Below, in pieces: positions 1 through 7,986 of a stretch of 64,000 nucleotides of DNA. Position 1 is the first letter of the stretch; each line of letters starts with the position of its first letter. The DNA comes from Fumia xinanensis. GTDB taxonomy: Bacteria; Bacillota; Clostridia; Oscillospirales; Ruminococcaceae. The stretch lies in the NCBI RefSeq assembly GCF_014384905.1, contig NZ_JACRSV010000002.1, positions 310,001 through 374,000 of the forward strand, written 5' to 3'. Under the pieces are notes generated by a model. That model ran no database searches. It was not told the origin of the DNA and saw only the letters and a program-made list of their open reading frames with translations. The translations under genes were made by a program, and so were the position numbers.

Positions 1-1
1 T

Positions 2-1471
2 CACCTAGCCGAGCAGGTCTGCTCCGTCGCCCTCATCTTCATCATGTTTTACGGCGGCTTCGGCACCAACTGGAAGATCGCAAAGCCTGTCGCTGTCCAA
101 TCGGTGTTGCTCTCGACGTTGGGAGTCGTCGTCACCTCGGTACTGGCGGGACTTTTCTGCCATCTGGTGCTGAAAACTTCTCTACTGGAAGGGCTGCTCA
201 TCGGTTCGGTTATCGGCTCCACCGACGCCGCATCGGTTTTCTCCATCCTTCGTTCCAAAAAACTCAATTTAAAGCACAACCTGGCCTCGCTCCTAGAGAT
301 CGAAAGCGGGAGCAACGATCCCACCGCTTATATGATGACGATGATTTTTCTGTCACTCATGTCGGCCCAGAAAACCGGTACATTTGTCTGGATGATTCTG
401 GCCCAGATCGGTTTTGGGCTTCTCTTTGGATTCGGCGTGGCGATTTTGTCCGTCTGGGTGCTTAAGCGCCTGAACTTTGAAAACAGCGGCATCCAGGCCA
501 TTTTTGTCGTGGCGATCGCTTTGGCAGCTTATGCCCTTCCGTCGGTACTGGGCGGAAACGGATACTTAAGCGTTTACATCACCGGCATCGTGCTGGGCAA
601 CAGCCGCATCCGGCAGAAGGTGGAGCTAGTTCACTTCTTCGATGGCCTCACCTGGATGATGCAGATCGCTTTATTTTTCGTTATTGGTCTCCTGTCCTTC
701 CCGTCTCAGATTCCCCAGGTTATTGTGCCCTCGCTTCTCATTGCCCTGTTTTTGACCTTTGTGGCTCGTCCGGCGGCGATTTTCCTTATTCTCACGCCCT
801 TTCGGACGCCCCTTAAACATCAGCTGCTGGTGGCCTGGTCGGGGCTGAGGGGAGCGGCGTCTATCGTGTTCGCCATCTACGCGGTGGTCAGTCCTGCCTA
901 TACCAAAACCGATATTTTCCACATCGTTTTCTGCGTGGCGCTTTTGTCGGTTTCAATGCAGGGGACATTGCTGCCGGTGTTTGCCCGGAAGCTGGGACTC
1001 GTGGATAACGAGGAGACAGTCATGAAGACCTTCAACGACTACCAGGACGACCGGGATCTGAGCCTCATTGAAATCCCAATGGAGGAAGGGCATCAGTGGT
1101 GCGGGATGACCCTAAGGGAAATCCATCTGCCCCAGAATATGGTGGTGCTGATGATCCGTCGGGACGGCAAAACGATTCTGCCCAAGGGTACCACTAAAGT
1201 GCGGTCTCAGGACGTTCTTGTCCTGGGAGGCGCTCCTTATCGGGAGGACGGCACAGTGCTTCTCACCGAAGAGGAGGTGGGGGAAGACCACCCTTGGGCC
1301 GGCCAAAATATCCAAGACATTGCCTTTCCCAGCCAACGGATGATTGCCGTCATTCGCCGGGGAAACCAGGTCATCATTCCCAGCGGTGGCACAACCCTGC
1401 TGACAGGGGATCTGCTCATTCTCAGCAGCGCTCCCCAGGAAGAACCGGAGCCTCTTTCGCTCAATGGTTAA
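2..1471 (+). CDS. K+/H+ antiporter, CPA1 type with two TrkA-C domains (5' truncated)
   Basis: Membrane cation/proton antiporter that would exchange K+ (or Na+) for protons. The reading frame is open from base 2 and runs through residues typical of a CPA1 transmembrane helix before the first ATG at 44, so the true start lies outside the window. About 489 codons are visible. Residues 1-330 are hydrophobic helices with the family-like GSVIGSTDAASVFSIL and ESGSNDPTAY segments, where the acidic residues are the expected ion-binding sites. Residues about 350-485 hold two consecutive TrkA-C-like regulatory domains, the arrangement of NhaP2/CvrA-type K+/H+ antiporters, which usually bind nucleotides or small ligands. 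It ends against a terminator shared with the convergent nagB. Ion specificity cannot be read from sequence. Confidence 0.88.
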   Translation, partial: HLAEQVCSVALIFIMFYGGFGTNWKIAKPVAVQSVLLSTLGVVVTSVLAGLFCHLVLKTSLLEGLLIGSVIGSTDAASVFSILRSKKLNLKHNLASLLEIESGSNDPTAYMMTMIFLSLMSAQKTGTFVWMILAQIGFGLLFGFGVAILSVWVLKRLNFENSGIQAIFVVAIALAAYALPSVLGGNGYLSVYITGIVLGNSRIRQKVELVHFFDGLTWMMQIALFFVIGLLSFPSQIPQVIVPSLLIALFLTFVARPAAIFLILTPFRTPLKHQLLVAWSGLRGAASIVFAIYAVVSPAYTKTDIFHIVFCVALLSVSMQGTLLPVFARKLGLVDNEETVMKTFNDYQDDRDLSLIEIPMEEGHQWCGMTLREIHLPQNMVVLMIRRDGKTILPKGTTKVRSQDVLVLGGAPYREDGTVLLTEEEVGEDHPWAGQNIQDIAFPSQRMIAVIRRGNQVIIPSGGTTLLTGDLLILSSAPQEEPEPLSLNG

Positions 1472-1472
1472 C

Positions 1473-1508
1473 AAAAAGCCTGCGTCCTAAACAGACGCAG
1501 GCTTTTTC
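1473..1508. terminator. Bidirectional rho-independent terminator
   Basis: A 12-bp stem (AAAGCCTGCGTC and its complement) with a short loop, flanked by A-run and T-run, lies between two convergent genes and can serve both. Confidence 0.85.
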
Positions 1509-1519
1509 AGTGCTGTGGA

Positions 1520-2281
1520 TTAAAGAGTCTCAGGCTCAAAGTCTGGGCATTTTTTTGCGATTTCGCTGTAAGCTTCTTCATCGACGAAAATCATCACGTC
1601 GGGGTGGAAGCGGAGGATGGAAGCGGGAACCTGGGGAGTCACAGGGCCGAAAACGGTGTCATAAATGATAGGGGCTTTCCCTTTTCCATTGGCCATGAGA
1701 ATGATTTTTTTCGCTTTCATAATAGTGCCAATGCCCATGGAAATTGCCTGTTTCGGCACGTCGTCCATGCTGGCGAAGAAGCGGGCGTTGGCTTGAATGG
1801 TGCTCTCAGTCAAATCCACCACATGAGTGCACTCGGGAAATTCATCACAGGGTTCGTTAAATCCGATGTGGCCGTTGTTGCCGATGCCCAGGAGCTGGAT
1901 GTCCACGCCGCCCATGCTGGCGACAATGTTCTCGTAATTAACGCACTCGGCTTCCGGATCAGCGGCAAGGCCATTGGGGACGAAGGTCTTTGCCTTGTCG
2001 ATGTCCACATGGTCAAAGAGGTTATGGTTCATAAAATAACGGTAGCTCTGGTCGTTGTCACCGGAAAGGCCGATGTACTCGTCCAGGTTGACAGTGCGGA
2101 CTTTGCCGAAATCCACACGGTCCTCATTATACTTGCGGACCAGTTCCTCATACATGCCGATGGGGGTGGAACCGGTGGCGAGGCCCAACACCGATTCGGG
2201 CTTCAGTGTAATCTGTGCCGCAAAGATACGGGCCACTTTTGCACACATTTCTTGGTAATTTTTCGATTTAATCAGTTTCAT
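1520..2281 (-). CDS. nagB: Glucosamine-6-phosphate deaminase
   Basis: Converts glucosamine-6-phosphate to fructose-6-phosphate and ammonia, the last step of N-acetylglucosamine catabolism. The 253-residue product has the family landmarks in order: LGLATGSTP phosphate loop near residue 30, NLDEY near 65 and GIGNNGHIGFNEP near 130-142, with the catalytic His and Glu present; the Asn in place of the Asp of the E. coli enzyme is usual in Firmicutes NagB. The start at 2281 (MKLIKS) is chosen over an upstream in-frame codon because a GAAGGTGA ribosome site precedes it at good spacing. It stands alone, with no nagA beside it. The GH20 hexosaminidase elsewhere in the window is a plausible source of its substrate. 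Confidence 0.95.
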   Translation of the reverse strand: MKLIKSKNYQEMCAKVARIFAAQITLKPESVLGLATGSTPIGMYEELVRKYNEDRVDFGKVRTVNLDEYIGLSGDNDQSYRYFMNHNLFDHVDIDKAKTFVPNGLAADPEAECVNYENIVASMGGVDIQLLGIGNNGHIGFNEPCDEFPECTHVVDLTESTIQANARFFASMDDVPKQAISMGIGTIMKAKKIILMANGKGKAPIIYDTVFGPVTPQVPASILRFHPDVMIFVDEEAYSEIAKKCPDFEPETL

Positions 2282-2434
2282 ATCGGTCACCTTCTCAAAA
2301 GATTTAGAAAACAACGTCTCTTTTTCTATTTTATCACAAATAGGGGACAGGGTCTAGGGAATTTTGGAAAAAAGCCCCTTTCTATCTTAGGACTGTCATT
2401 ATTCCTAAATTTTTGGTAAAACAAACGATTAACC

Positions 2435-2463
2435 TTGCAATTTTTTAACGTGTGCAATAAAAT
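2435..2463 (+). promoter_or_regulatory. Sigma-A type promoter for the VOC gene
   Basis: TTGCAA (2435-2440) and TAAAAT (2458-2463) with a 17-base spacer, about 35 bases before the chosen start of the VOC gene. Confidence 0.6.
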
Positions 2464-2497
2464 GGAAGAGGATAGAGAACGGAAAGGATGGGGAAGT

Positions 2498-2896
2498 ATG
2501 ACGAAAATTTCGGGAATCGGATTTCATCACGCGGGGCTTGCTTCGGCAGATTTAGAGCGCTCGCTGAAGTTTTACATCGACGGCCTGGGCGGCAGGCTGA
2601 TGAGGAGCTGGGGCGAGGGCAAAGACCGCATCGTCATGGTGGACATGGGCGGCGGCGCGGTGCTGGAGATCTTCGCAAACGGGGCAGCCGCCCCGGAGCA
2701 AAACGGCCGTTTTATCCACTTTGCTTTTCAGGTGGACAGCCCGGATGAAGCCTATGGGGCCGCTTTGTGTGCGGGAGCTACCTCTCATATGGAGCCGCAG
2801 GATATGGAGCTTCCTTCCGAGCTTCCCTGTCTCATTCGAGTGGCCTTTGTTAAAGGTCCCGATGGGGAAATCCTCGAATTTATTCATCAAAAGTAA
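2498..2896 (+). CDS. VOC (glyoxalase/bleomycin-resistance fold) family protein
   Basis: A 132-residue single-domain protein of the vicinal oxygen chelate superfamily. It begins with IGFHHAGLASADLERSLKFY, the usual first beta-alpha of a VOC module, and has a second half with FIHFAFQVDS and a closing GPDGEILEFI, so one complete paired module is present. Candidate metal ligands are the His in FHHAG, the Glu in AVLEIF, His in FIHFAF and the Glu in EILEF, which match glyoxalase I-like proteins. Start at 2498 is favoured by a GGGGAAG ribosome site; an in-frame ATG further upstream lacks one. Substrate unknown. It is followed 44 bases later by an SRPBCC-fold gene on the same strand. Confidence 0.75.
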   Translation: MTKISGIGFHHAGLASADLERSLKFYIDGLGGRLMRSWGEGKDRIVMVDMGGGAVLEIFANGAAAPEQNGRFIHFAFQVDSPDEAYGAALCAGATSHMEPQDMELPSELPCLIRVAFVKGPDGEILEFIHQK

Positions 2897-2940
2897 GACA
2901 TGTCACCTCGCGAGACCGACCATGGCGAAAGGAAGTTCAT

Positions 2941-3348
2941 ATGGCTGTTTCCAATATGCGAGTTTCCCTGCAACAAGACATCGAAAAAATATGGTCGGTG
3001 GTCACCGACCTTTCAAATTGGTCCTGGCGCAGCGATTTGAGCAAAATAAAAGTGCTGGAGCCTCATAAAAAGTTTGTGGAGTACACAAAAGACGGGTTTC
3101 CCACCACCTTTACCATCACGGCGCTGGAACCTATGACCCGCTACGCCTTTGATTTGGAAAATGACCGGATCAAAGGTCATTGGGAGGGGCTGTTCACCCA
3201 GTCGGAGGGCTTTGTATCCCTCGATTTCACCGAGACGGTGACTCCAAAGAGTGTTTTAATGAGGCCCTTCATGAAGCCTTATCTCAAAAAACAGCAGAGC
3301 CAATATTTTGCAGATTTACAAAGGGCGCTTAAAAATTGCTCCAAATAA
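2941..3348 (+). CDS. SRPBCC-fold (START-like) ligand-binding protein
   Basis: A 135-residue protein of the polyketide-cyclase/START-like SRPBCC superfamily, which bind hydrophobic ligands in a helix-grip cavity. The pattern MRVSLQQDIEKIWSVVTDLS at the N-terminus (strand then the two short helices), a central run of antiparallel strands (FTITALEPMTRYAFDL) and a long C-terminal helix fit the family and its usual length. No catalytic residues can be named. The start has an AAAGGAAG ribosome site. It lies directly after the VOC gene and before a strong terminator, so the two are likely cotranscribed. Function unknown. Confidence 0.65.
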   Translation: MAVSNMRVSLQQDIEKIWSVVTDLSNWSWRSDLSKIKVLEPHKKFVEYTKDGFPTTFTITALEPMTRYAFDLENDRIKGHWEGLFTQSEGFVSLDFTETVTPKSVLMRPFMKPYLKKQQSQYFADLQRALKNCSK

Positions 3349-3382
3349 AAAACAGGCGGAGAACTCGTTCCCGCCTGTTTTT
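3348..3382. terminator. Bidirectional rho-independent terminator
   Basis: Stem AAACAGGCGG with its complement around a GAACTCGTTC-containing loop, with A-run on one side and T-run on the other, between convergent genes. Confidence 0.85.
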
Positions 3383-3390
3383 ATTGTCAT

Positions 3391-4308
3391 TTACGCCAGA
3401 ATTTCCGCTTTCCGTTCCAAAAGCCCGTTTCCGATAAGCTCTTTTTCCACATTTGCAAGGCCCAGCCGCTCAATGGTGGTGCTAAACCGCTCGCCGGGGA
3501 TACCTTTCTCCTTAAAGAGCAGGATGGCCTTCTCCACTACGTCCAAAGCTTCCTCCTTGGTGAAGACCTTATTAAGCGGCGTGCCAATGCGGATGGATTT
3601 ACCCCAGCGTCCGCCGATGACTACTTTGTAACCGGTCATGGTTTCCTCGGCGGCGCCGAAAGGACATTTTGTGATGCAGCGCCCACAGTTGTTGCAGATT
3701 TCCTCATCGAATACCGGCATCTTATTTTCACTGACTGCAGCCGCGCTCATGGGGCATTCCACTTCCACGGCACATTTTTTGCACTGACGGCACTTTTCTT
3801 CGTTGAGTTTGGGAATGCGCTGCCCAATGATGCCTACGTCGTTTAAGTCGGGTTTTACACAGTTGTTGGGACAACCGCCCACAGCGATTTTGAACTTGTG
3901 GGGCAGGACAACATCTTGATACCCTTCATAAAAGCGTTTGTGAATCTCCGTTCCCAGCGCCTGCGTATCGATGAGACCGAACACACAGACAGTACCTTTG
4001 CAGGCCACCACAGGACGCACCTTTTTGCCGGTGCCGCCAGTTTCTAAGCCCGCCTGCTCAATCAGCTCACGGGCGCTGGCCAAATTTTCGTAGCGAAACC
4101 CGCCCAGTTCCAGCGTCATGCGGGCGGTCATGGCGATGCTGCCGTCGCCGTATCTGCGAGCCACTTCGGTGAGGGCCGCCACTTGCTGCGCGTTCAGTAC
4201 GCCGTTTTCGGTAATGATACGAATGGAAAAATGTTCCATATCCCGATTGGATAAAATTCCCGCCCCTTTGAGGGCTGTTCTGATTTCTGGTGTAATGTTT
4301 GCCGCCAT
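3391..4308 (-). CDS. Siroheme sulfite/nitrite reductase family protein with ferredoxin insert
   Basis: A compact 305-residue siroheme-[4Fe-4S] reductase that would carry electrons to sulfite or nitrite in the cytoplasm. The siroheme/cluster cysteines are Cys103 and Cys108 (C-x4-C) and Cys146 and Cys150 (C-x3-C). After them comes a two-cluster ferredoxin domain with Cys173/176/179/185 and Cys205/208/211/215. The N-terminal NiR/SiR ferredoxin-like half domain occupies residues 10-75. This single-half architecture is that of the small anaerobic sulfite reductase-like proteins of clostridia and archaea rather than of the 60-kDa assimilatory CysI. Start at 4308 (MAANIT) is set by an AAAGGATGG ribosome site. 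No partner flavoprotein or cysG gene is adjacent. Whether sulfite or nitrite is the substrate is open. Confidence 0.85.
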   Translation of the reverse strand: MAANITPEIRTALKGAGILSNRDMEHFSIRIITENGVLNAQQVAALTEVARRYGDGSIAMTARMTLELGGFRYENLASARELIEQAGLETGGTGKKVRPVVACKGTVCVFGLIDTQALGTEIHKRFYEGYQDVVLPHKFKIAVGGCPNNCVKPDLNDVGIIGQRIPKLNEEKCRQCKKCAVEVECPMSAAAVSENKMPVFDEEICNNCGRCITKCPFGAAEETMTGYKVVIGGRWGKSIRIGTPLNKVFTKEEALDVVEKAILLFKEKGIPGERFSTTIERLGLANVEKELIGNGLLERKAEILA

Positions 4309-4328
4309 TGATTGCCATCCTTTCATAA

Positions 4329-4440
4329 GTTCCGCATCGTTTAAGCCCCATCGCCGCTGGTACAGCGATTTTGAAATACCGTCTGCGGAACCGTTATCCT
4401 TTCCCCGAAGGGAGACAAGCCGTTCACATTGTCTCCCTCG
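4329..4440 (-). promoter_or_regulatory. Structured 5' leader of the siroheme reductase gene (class unknown)
   Basis: The roughly 330-base gap before this gene is not empty. Read on the minus strand it contains a 12-bp hairpin with one bulge (4406-4418 with 4429-4440), then a long-range 8-bp stem (4384-4391 with 4329-4336) that encloses a CGCTG/CAGCG hairpin (4355-4367). The last arm of the long-range stem ends about 20 bases from the start codon, close to the ribosome site. This geometry is that of a cis-regulatory RNA, but I could not match it to a riboswitch class. The remaining 4441-4572 is AT-rich with nothing recognised. Confidence 0.4.
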
Positions 4441-4572
4441 TATTTCTCTGCCTGTACAGTGATTTCAGCAGGAAATTTGTAACAATCCAATTATAGCATC
4501 CTCGAGTTCATAAGTAAATTCATATCTCTAATGATGAATATAAGAAAAATGTAATGAAAAATCCAAAGCCAG

Positions 4573-4612
4573 ATAAAAACAGCGGCTGTCCAGCAGGATA
4601 TGCCGGACAGCC
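4573..4612 (-). terminator. Rho-independent terminator of the GNAT gene
   Basis: On the minus strand, GGCTGTCC and GGACAGCC arms (4584-4591, 4605-4612) are followed by GCTG and a T-run. Confidence 0.75.
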
Positions 4613-4643
4613 TATTAATAGTATCAGCCTGTAAAAATTTGGA

Positions 4644-5081
4644 TTACCGATCCTTGATCATTTGGATGTAGTCCAGTTCCTCGTACCCCAATCGGCGGTA
4701 AAGAGAAATGGCCCGTTCATTGCAGTGGGTTACCTCCAGCCGAAAGCGTCGCACATCCGGAAATTCTTTTTCCGCAAATGCAAAAAGCTCTTTGCCGAGG
4801 CCGCACCCTTGAAATTCCGGAATAACATAAGCTTCTTCCAGCAGGCAGGCAAGGCCTCCAGCCTCATTGGAATAGGTGAAGGACAAAAGAGCGTACCCGG
4901 CGGTTTTTCCTTCCATTTCGAAGATATAGCCCTTTGCATAGGGACTTCCAGCCAGAATTTCATCCAGCGTATGATGAAAATACTCTGTGGGAACGGTGTG
5001 GAGACAGGCGGAAGAATGGTAAAACTCGTCCGCTAACCGGACGAAAATCTCCCGATCCTGTTCCGTCAAAGGTCGAAGCAT
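4644..5081 (-). CDS. GNAT family N-acetyltransferase
   Basis: A 145-residue acyl-CoA-dependent acetyltransferase of the GNAT fold. The acetyl-CoA pyrophosphate loop is visible as VIPEFQGCGLGKELF (R/Q-x-x-G-x-G/A type), followed by the family's C-terminal strand with N-x-x-A-x-x-L-Y-x-x-x-G-Y (NERAISLYRRLGYEE). The substrate is unknown. Start at 5081 (MLRPL) is preferred because AAAGGAAG lies at the right distance, while the upstream in-frame ATG overlaps this ribosome site. Monocistronic: own promoter upstream and terminator downstream. Confidence 0.85.
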   Translation of the reverse strand: MLRPLTEQDREIFVRLADEFYHSSACLHTVPTEYFHHTLDEILAGSPYAKGYIFEMEGKTAGYALLSFTYSNEAGGLACLLEEAYVIPEFQGCGLGKELFAFAEKEFPDVRRFRLEVTHCNERAISLYRRLGYEELDYIQMIKDR

Positions 5082-5119
5082 GATAAAACTTCCTTTCATA
5101 TTCAGATAGAATGATTACC

Positions 5120-5148
5120 AATATAACAAAGTTTCCATGCTTTGTCAA
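5120..5148 (-). promoter_or_regulatory. Promoter of the GNAT gene
   Basis: Minus-strand TTGACA (5143-5148) and TATATT (5120-5125) separated by 17 bases, 39 bases before the start codon. Confidence 0.7.
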
Positions 5149-5243
5149 TGCGTATAGTCCTATTTTGTAGTGCTTTTTATAATATCTTTTTGAATATTGA
5201 TTCAATAAATCAAAAATATTAATATAGAGAAAAAGGAGGTTTT

Positions 5244-5876
5244 ATGATGAAAAAAATAGGATGCTTTTTGTTGACTGTTTGCGTTATGCTAAGCGTTCCA
5301 TCAGTGGCCTTCGCCCATCCCGGACGACTGGATGCAAATGGAGGCCACTACAACCGAAAAACAGGGACATATCATTATCATCGCGGGACGGGAAGTTCTT
5401 CCACCAGTTCTTGGGCGGGTTCGTCGTCCAGTACCTCAAACTCCGGCTACTACAACAAATGGGTCTGCAAAAATGGAAAATGGTATCATTACAACAGCTC
5501 TGGCAGCAAGGATTCAGGGTGGCTCCAGGATGCCGGCCACTACTATTATTTGGACAGCAGCGGCCAGATGAAGAAAGGCTGGTATTTTGACCAATACTGG
5601 TACTATCTGGACAACAGCGGCAGGATGCTCACGGAATGGCAGTTTATCGGCGACAGCTGGTACTACCTAGGCAGCGACGGCGCCATGGTAAAGGGCTGGA
5701 AAAAAATTGACGGGCTTTGGTACTATTTTGACAGCAAGGGAAAAATGGCCAGAGGCTGGAAAAAAATCGGCGGTGATTGGTACTATTTCAGCCAGAAGGG
5801 CGTTATGCAGACCGGGACTCACACCATTAACAGCGTAGCATACACCTTTGACAGCCATGGAAAACTGACCGCCTAG
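5244..5876 (+). CDS. Secreted cell-wall-binding repeat protein with YHYH motif
   Basis: A 210-residue exported protein. Residues 1-25 are a classical signal peptide ending in AFA, then a short HPGRLDANGGHYNRKTGTYH segment rich in His, which resembles a small metal-binding or nuclease-like module found at the N-terminus of clostridial exported proteins. After a Ser/Thr-rich linker, residues about 70-205 form about seven choline/glucan-binding-type repeats of about 20 residues (WYYLDSSGQMKKGW pattern), which anchor proteins to teichoic or other wall glycans. An AAAGGAGG ribosome site precedes two consecutive ATG codons; either may be used. No lytic or other catalytic domain is present, so its role is unknown. 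Confidence 0.8.
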   Translation: MMKKIGCFLLTVCVMLSVPSVAFAHPGRLDANGGHYNRKTGTYHYHRGTGSSSTSSWAGSSSSTSNSGYYNKWVCKNGKWYHYNSSGSKDSGWLQDAGHYYYLDSSGQMKKGWYFDQYWYYLDNSGRMLTEWQFIGDSWYYLGSDGAMVKGWKKIDGLWYYFDSKGKMARGWKKIGGDWYYFSQKGVMQTGTHTINSVAYTFDSHGKLTA

Positions 5877-5908
5877 GCAAGCCGCTCAAAAAACTCAAAA
5901 TATGTTGT

Positions 5909-5945
5909 AAAGCACGGTGCAGCCTTTGCTGCGCCGTGCTTTATT
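5909..5945. terminator. Bidirectional rho-independent terminator
   Basis: A stem of about 14 bp (AAAGCACGGTGCAGC type with CTTT loop) followed by a T-rich tract; it abuts the stop codon of the convergent DUF368 gene. Confidence 0.85.
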
Positions 5946-6750
5946 TTTCCAGCTGCGAAAGCTGATGCATTGCCCAAAATCCCGCGGCAAACAAGATGGG
6001 ACAAATCAGCAATTCCCATCCTTCCGGGACACCGGGAAATACCTGTAACACCGATCCGATGATGAAACCTAAAATGACAAGATAAGTTCCCTGGGGAAAC
6101 CGGGACATCAGTTTGTCAATGAGCTTGGTTGTGGCTAGGATGCCGAGGATCAGGCCGACCCCCATAGGCACCAGATAAGAAATCTGGAACCCACTTAACG
6201 CTTCCATTGTGCGGGAGTACATGCCCATCATCAAAAGCATATAAGATACACTGATACCAGGCAGTACCAGCGCGATAGCCGCCACAAACCCAGCCGCAAG
6301 CAGCATCAGGACGCCGAACCAACCGGAATAGCTGTTTTGGGGCATCAAATCCTGTGGGATCAAGCCCATGAGCACCACGATTCCCACCCCGACGCAGGGA
6401 TAGACAACCGTTTTAACCGAAAGTTTCGTGACGCCGGATTGGTGATAAATAAGGGGCACACTTCCGGCTACCGCACCGATGAAAAAATACATCATTGGCA
6501 TAGGAAAGGTGTCCACCAAATAAAGAAGCGGTTTTGCCAGCAGTAGCATACCCAGCCCTGCCCCTAGGCAGAAAACCGCCAGAAACTTTAGATTTTGCTT
6601 CCAGTTTTGCCGTAAAGAGCTGATGGCGTCAATGAGGTCACTGTAAATATTAAGCATCATGGCCATAGTGCCGCCGCTGACCCCCGGAACCAGCATGGAA
6701 CTGCCGATGGCGAAACCTTTTGCCGCCGTCGGCAGAAATTTTTGTTTCAT
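5941..6750 (-). CDS. DUF368 (PopT-like) polytopic membrane protein
   Basis: A 270-residue integral membrane protein with about eight hydrophobic helices. The N-terminal signature AIGSSMLVPGVSGGTMAMML and the second LVLPGISVSYMLLMMGMY are the paired re-entrant PGxS motifs of the DUF368 family. Members have been linked to recycling of undecaprenyl phosphate across the membrane (PopT), so a role in cell-envelope lipid carrier transport is likely; UppP, encoded elsewhere in this window, acts in the same cycle. Start at 6750 (MKQKF) is chosen because GGGGA precedes it at 6-7 bases; upstream TTG and ATG codons in frame have weaker sites. Convergent with the cell-wall repeat protein gene. Confidence 0.8.
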   Translation of the reverse strand: MKQKFLPTAAKGFAIGSSMLVPGVSGGTMAMMLNIYSDLIDAISSLRQNWKQNLKFLAVFCLGAGLGMLLLAKPLLYLVDTFPMPMMYFFIGAVAGSVPLIYHQSGVTKLSVKTVVYPCVGVGIVVLMGLIPQDLMPQNSYSGWFGVLMLLAAGFVAAIALVLPGISVSYMLLMMGMYSRTMEALSGFQISYLVPMGVGLILGILATTKLIDKLMSRFPQGTYLVILGFIIGSVLQVFPGVPEGWELLICPILFAAGFWAMHQLSQLEK

Positions 6751-6924
6751 AGGATGTCCCCGCATTTCCAATAAATTTCTTCTTTTTCAATATATTACCA
6801 CAAAAAGGGGATTCATGTAGAAAAACTCCAAAAGTTTTACAAAAACTTGACACAGGGGTATTTCACCGGGCTTAAATCAAAAATTTGTGCGCATAATAGG
6901 TGAAAAAGCAAAAGGAGCGAAACT

Positions 6925-7428
6925 ATGAATATCACCTTTCAAAAAAATGCTGTGACCCTATTGGGAACGCCCTTGAAAGAAGGGGAAAAAATGCCGGATT
7001 TTACCGTCTGCGACAACTCTCTGCAAGAGGTGAAGGGAGGCGATTTAAGCGGCGTCCGCATTTTCGCCGTGGTACCGTCGCTGGATACGGGAGTCTGCGA
7101 TCTGGAGATAAAGCGTTTCAATGAAAAAGCCTCCCAGTACCCGGACGTAAAGCTTTACGCCGTAAGCCTTGATCTCCCCTTCGCACAGGCAAGGTGGTGC
7201 GGCGCAAACGGGGTCAACGCTGTCACGACGCTGTCCGATTATCGGGAACGGGATTTTGGGCGAGTCACCGGAACCCTCATCCAGGAGCTGTCTTTGCTGA
7301 CCAGGGCCATTTTCCTAGTGGACGACGACAATGTGGTACGGTATGTGGAATATGTGCCCGAGATCACTGACCATCCTGACTATGATACGCTGGAGCAGAA
7401 GCTGAATCAGGTGATCAGAGCACAATAA
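6925..7428 (+). CDS. tpx: Thiol peroxidase (atypical 2-Cys peroxiredoxin)
   Basis: Reduces hydrogen peroxide and alkyl hydroperoxides using thioredoxin. The 167-residue protein carries the Tpx landmark PSLDTGVCDLEIKRF with peroxidatic Cys58 and resolving Cys92 in FAQARWCG, the same 34-residue spacing as E. coli Tpx. Length is typical of the family. Start supported by an AAAGGAG ribosome site. A TTGACA sequence at 6846-6851 could be a -35 element, but no convincing -10 is at the expected spacing. Expected to be an oxidative-stress defence in an anaerobe; monocistronic, with a strong terminator. Confidence 0.95.
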   Translation: MNITFQKNAVTLLGTPLKEGEKMPDFTVCDNSLQEVKGGDLSGVRIFAVVPSLDTGVCDLEIKRFNEKASQYPDVKLYAVSLDLPFAQARWCGANGVNAVTTLSDYRERDFGRVTGTLIQELSLLTRAIFLVDDDNVVRYVEYVPEITDHPDYDTLEQKLNQVIRAQ

Positions 7429-7433
7429 ATACA

Positions 7434-7463
7434 AAAAGAGGGCGGAAATTTCCGCCCTCTTTT
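7434..7463. terminator. Bidirectional rho-independent terminator
   Basis: AAAGAGGGCGGAAA and its complement form a near-loopless long stem with T-run on both strands, separating convergent genes. Confidence 0.85.
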
Positions 7464-7729
7464 CAATATGTATACAAATCTTCAAGAATGTCCTTCACGT
7501 GGACGGGATAAACTTTTTTCCGGCTCAGCAGCTTAAAAATTTTCTCTGCTGTAGCTCGGTCATGGGAAATGTCCCGGCACAGGCAGTAATCGGTTTTGGT
7601 CTGCCCTTTTATGTAGCATTCAATGCCGTATTCGCCGTCGCCCTCCCGGACAAGGTTATAAATGATGGTGTTTCGGGGAGAACGGTAGTGAAGATTGTTG
7701 ACACGGGTACAACTGCAAATCGTATCCAT
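7463..7729 (-). CDS. DUF6514-like small protein
   Basis: An 88-residue protein with no signal peptide or membrane helix. A central YGIECYIKGQTKTDYCLCRDIS and a C-terminal YPVHVKDILEDLY resemble the DUF6514 family of clostridial small proteins, where the end of the protein shows a PVH..DI..EY pattern. No function is known for that family. A GGGTGGT ribosome site and a good promoter upstream support it as a real gene. It ends on the terminator it shares with tpx. The family assignment is from recall of the pattern, not a search. Confidence 0.6.
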   Translation of the reverse strand: MDTICSCTRVNNLHYRSPRNTIIYNLVREGDGEYGIECYIKGQTKTDYCLCRDISHDRATAEKIFKLLSRKKVYPVHVKDILEDLYTY

Positions 7730-7827
7730 AAGATGACCACCCTTATTCAGTTTTCTGTTTCAATGGAGCGCCTAAAATTCTGATAAATAAAAATTTCGTC
7801 AGCCGCATTTGGTGCGGGTTTATATTT

Positions 7828-7856
7828 ATTATAACGCGAATCTTTTGCCGAAGCAA
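7828..7856 (-). promoter_or_regulatory. Promoter of the DUF6514-like gene
   Basis: Minus-strand TTGCTT (7851-7856) and TATAAT (7828-7833) with a 17-base spacer. Confidence 0.65.
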
Positions 7857-7948
7857 AGGTAATAATTTCCGCAGATACATCAAAAACAGCGGTATTTGGG
7901 CGTTTTGGGGGATTTTTGCATTCTTCCATTTATTACTATTCTGTGTAC

Positions 7949-7982
7949 AAAAATACCCTTCCCGCGGCGGGAAGGGTATTTT
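7949..7982 (-). terminator. Terminator of the DUF4855/discoidin gene
   Basis: AAAATACCCTTCCCG with its exact complement, followed on the minus strand by a T-run, immediately after the stop codon. Confidence 0.85.
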
Positions 7983-7986
7983 GGAT

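Noticed and set aside
1604..2419. 271-codon frame opposite nagB
   Set aside because: Overlaps a well-identified gene on the other strand and has no recognisable domain.
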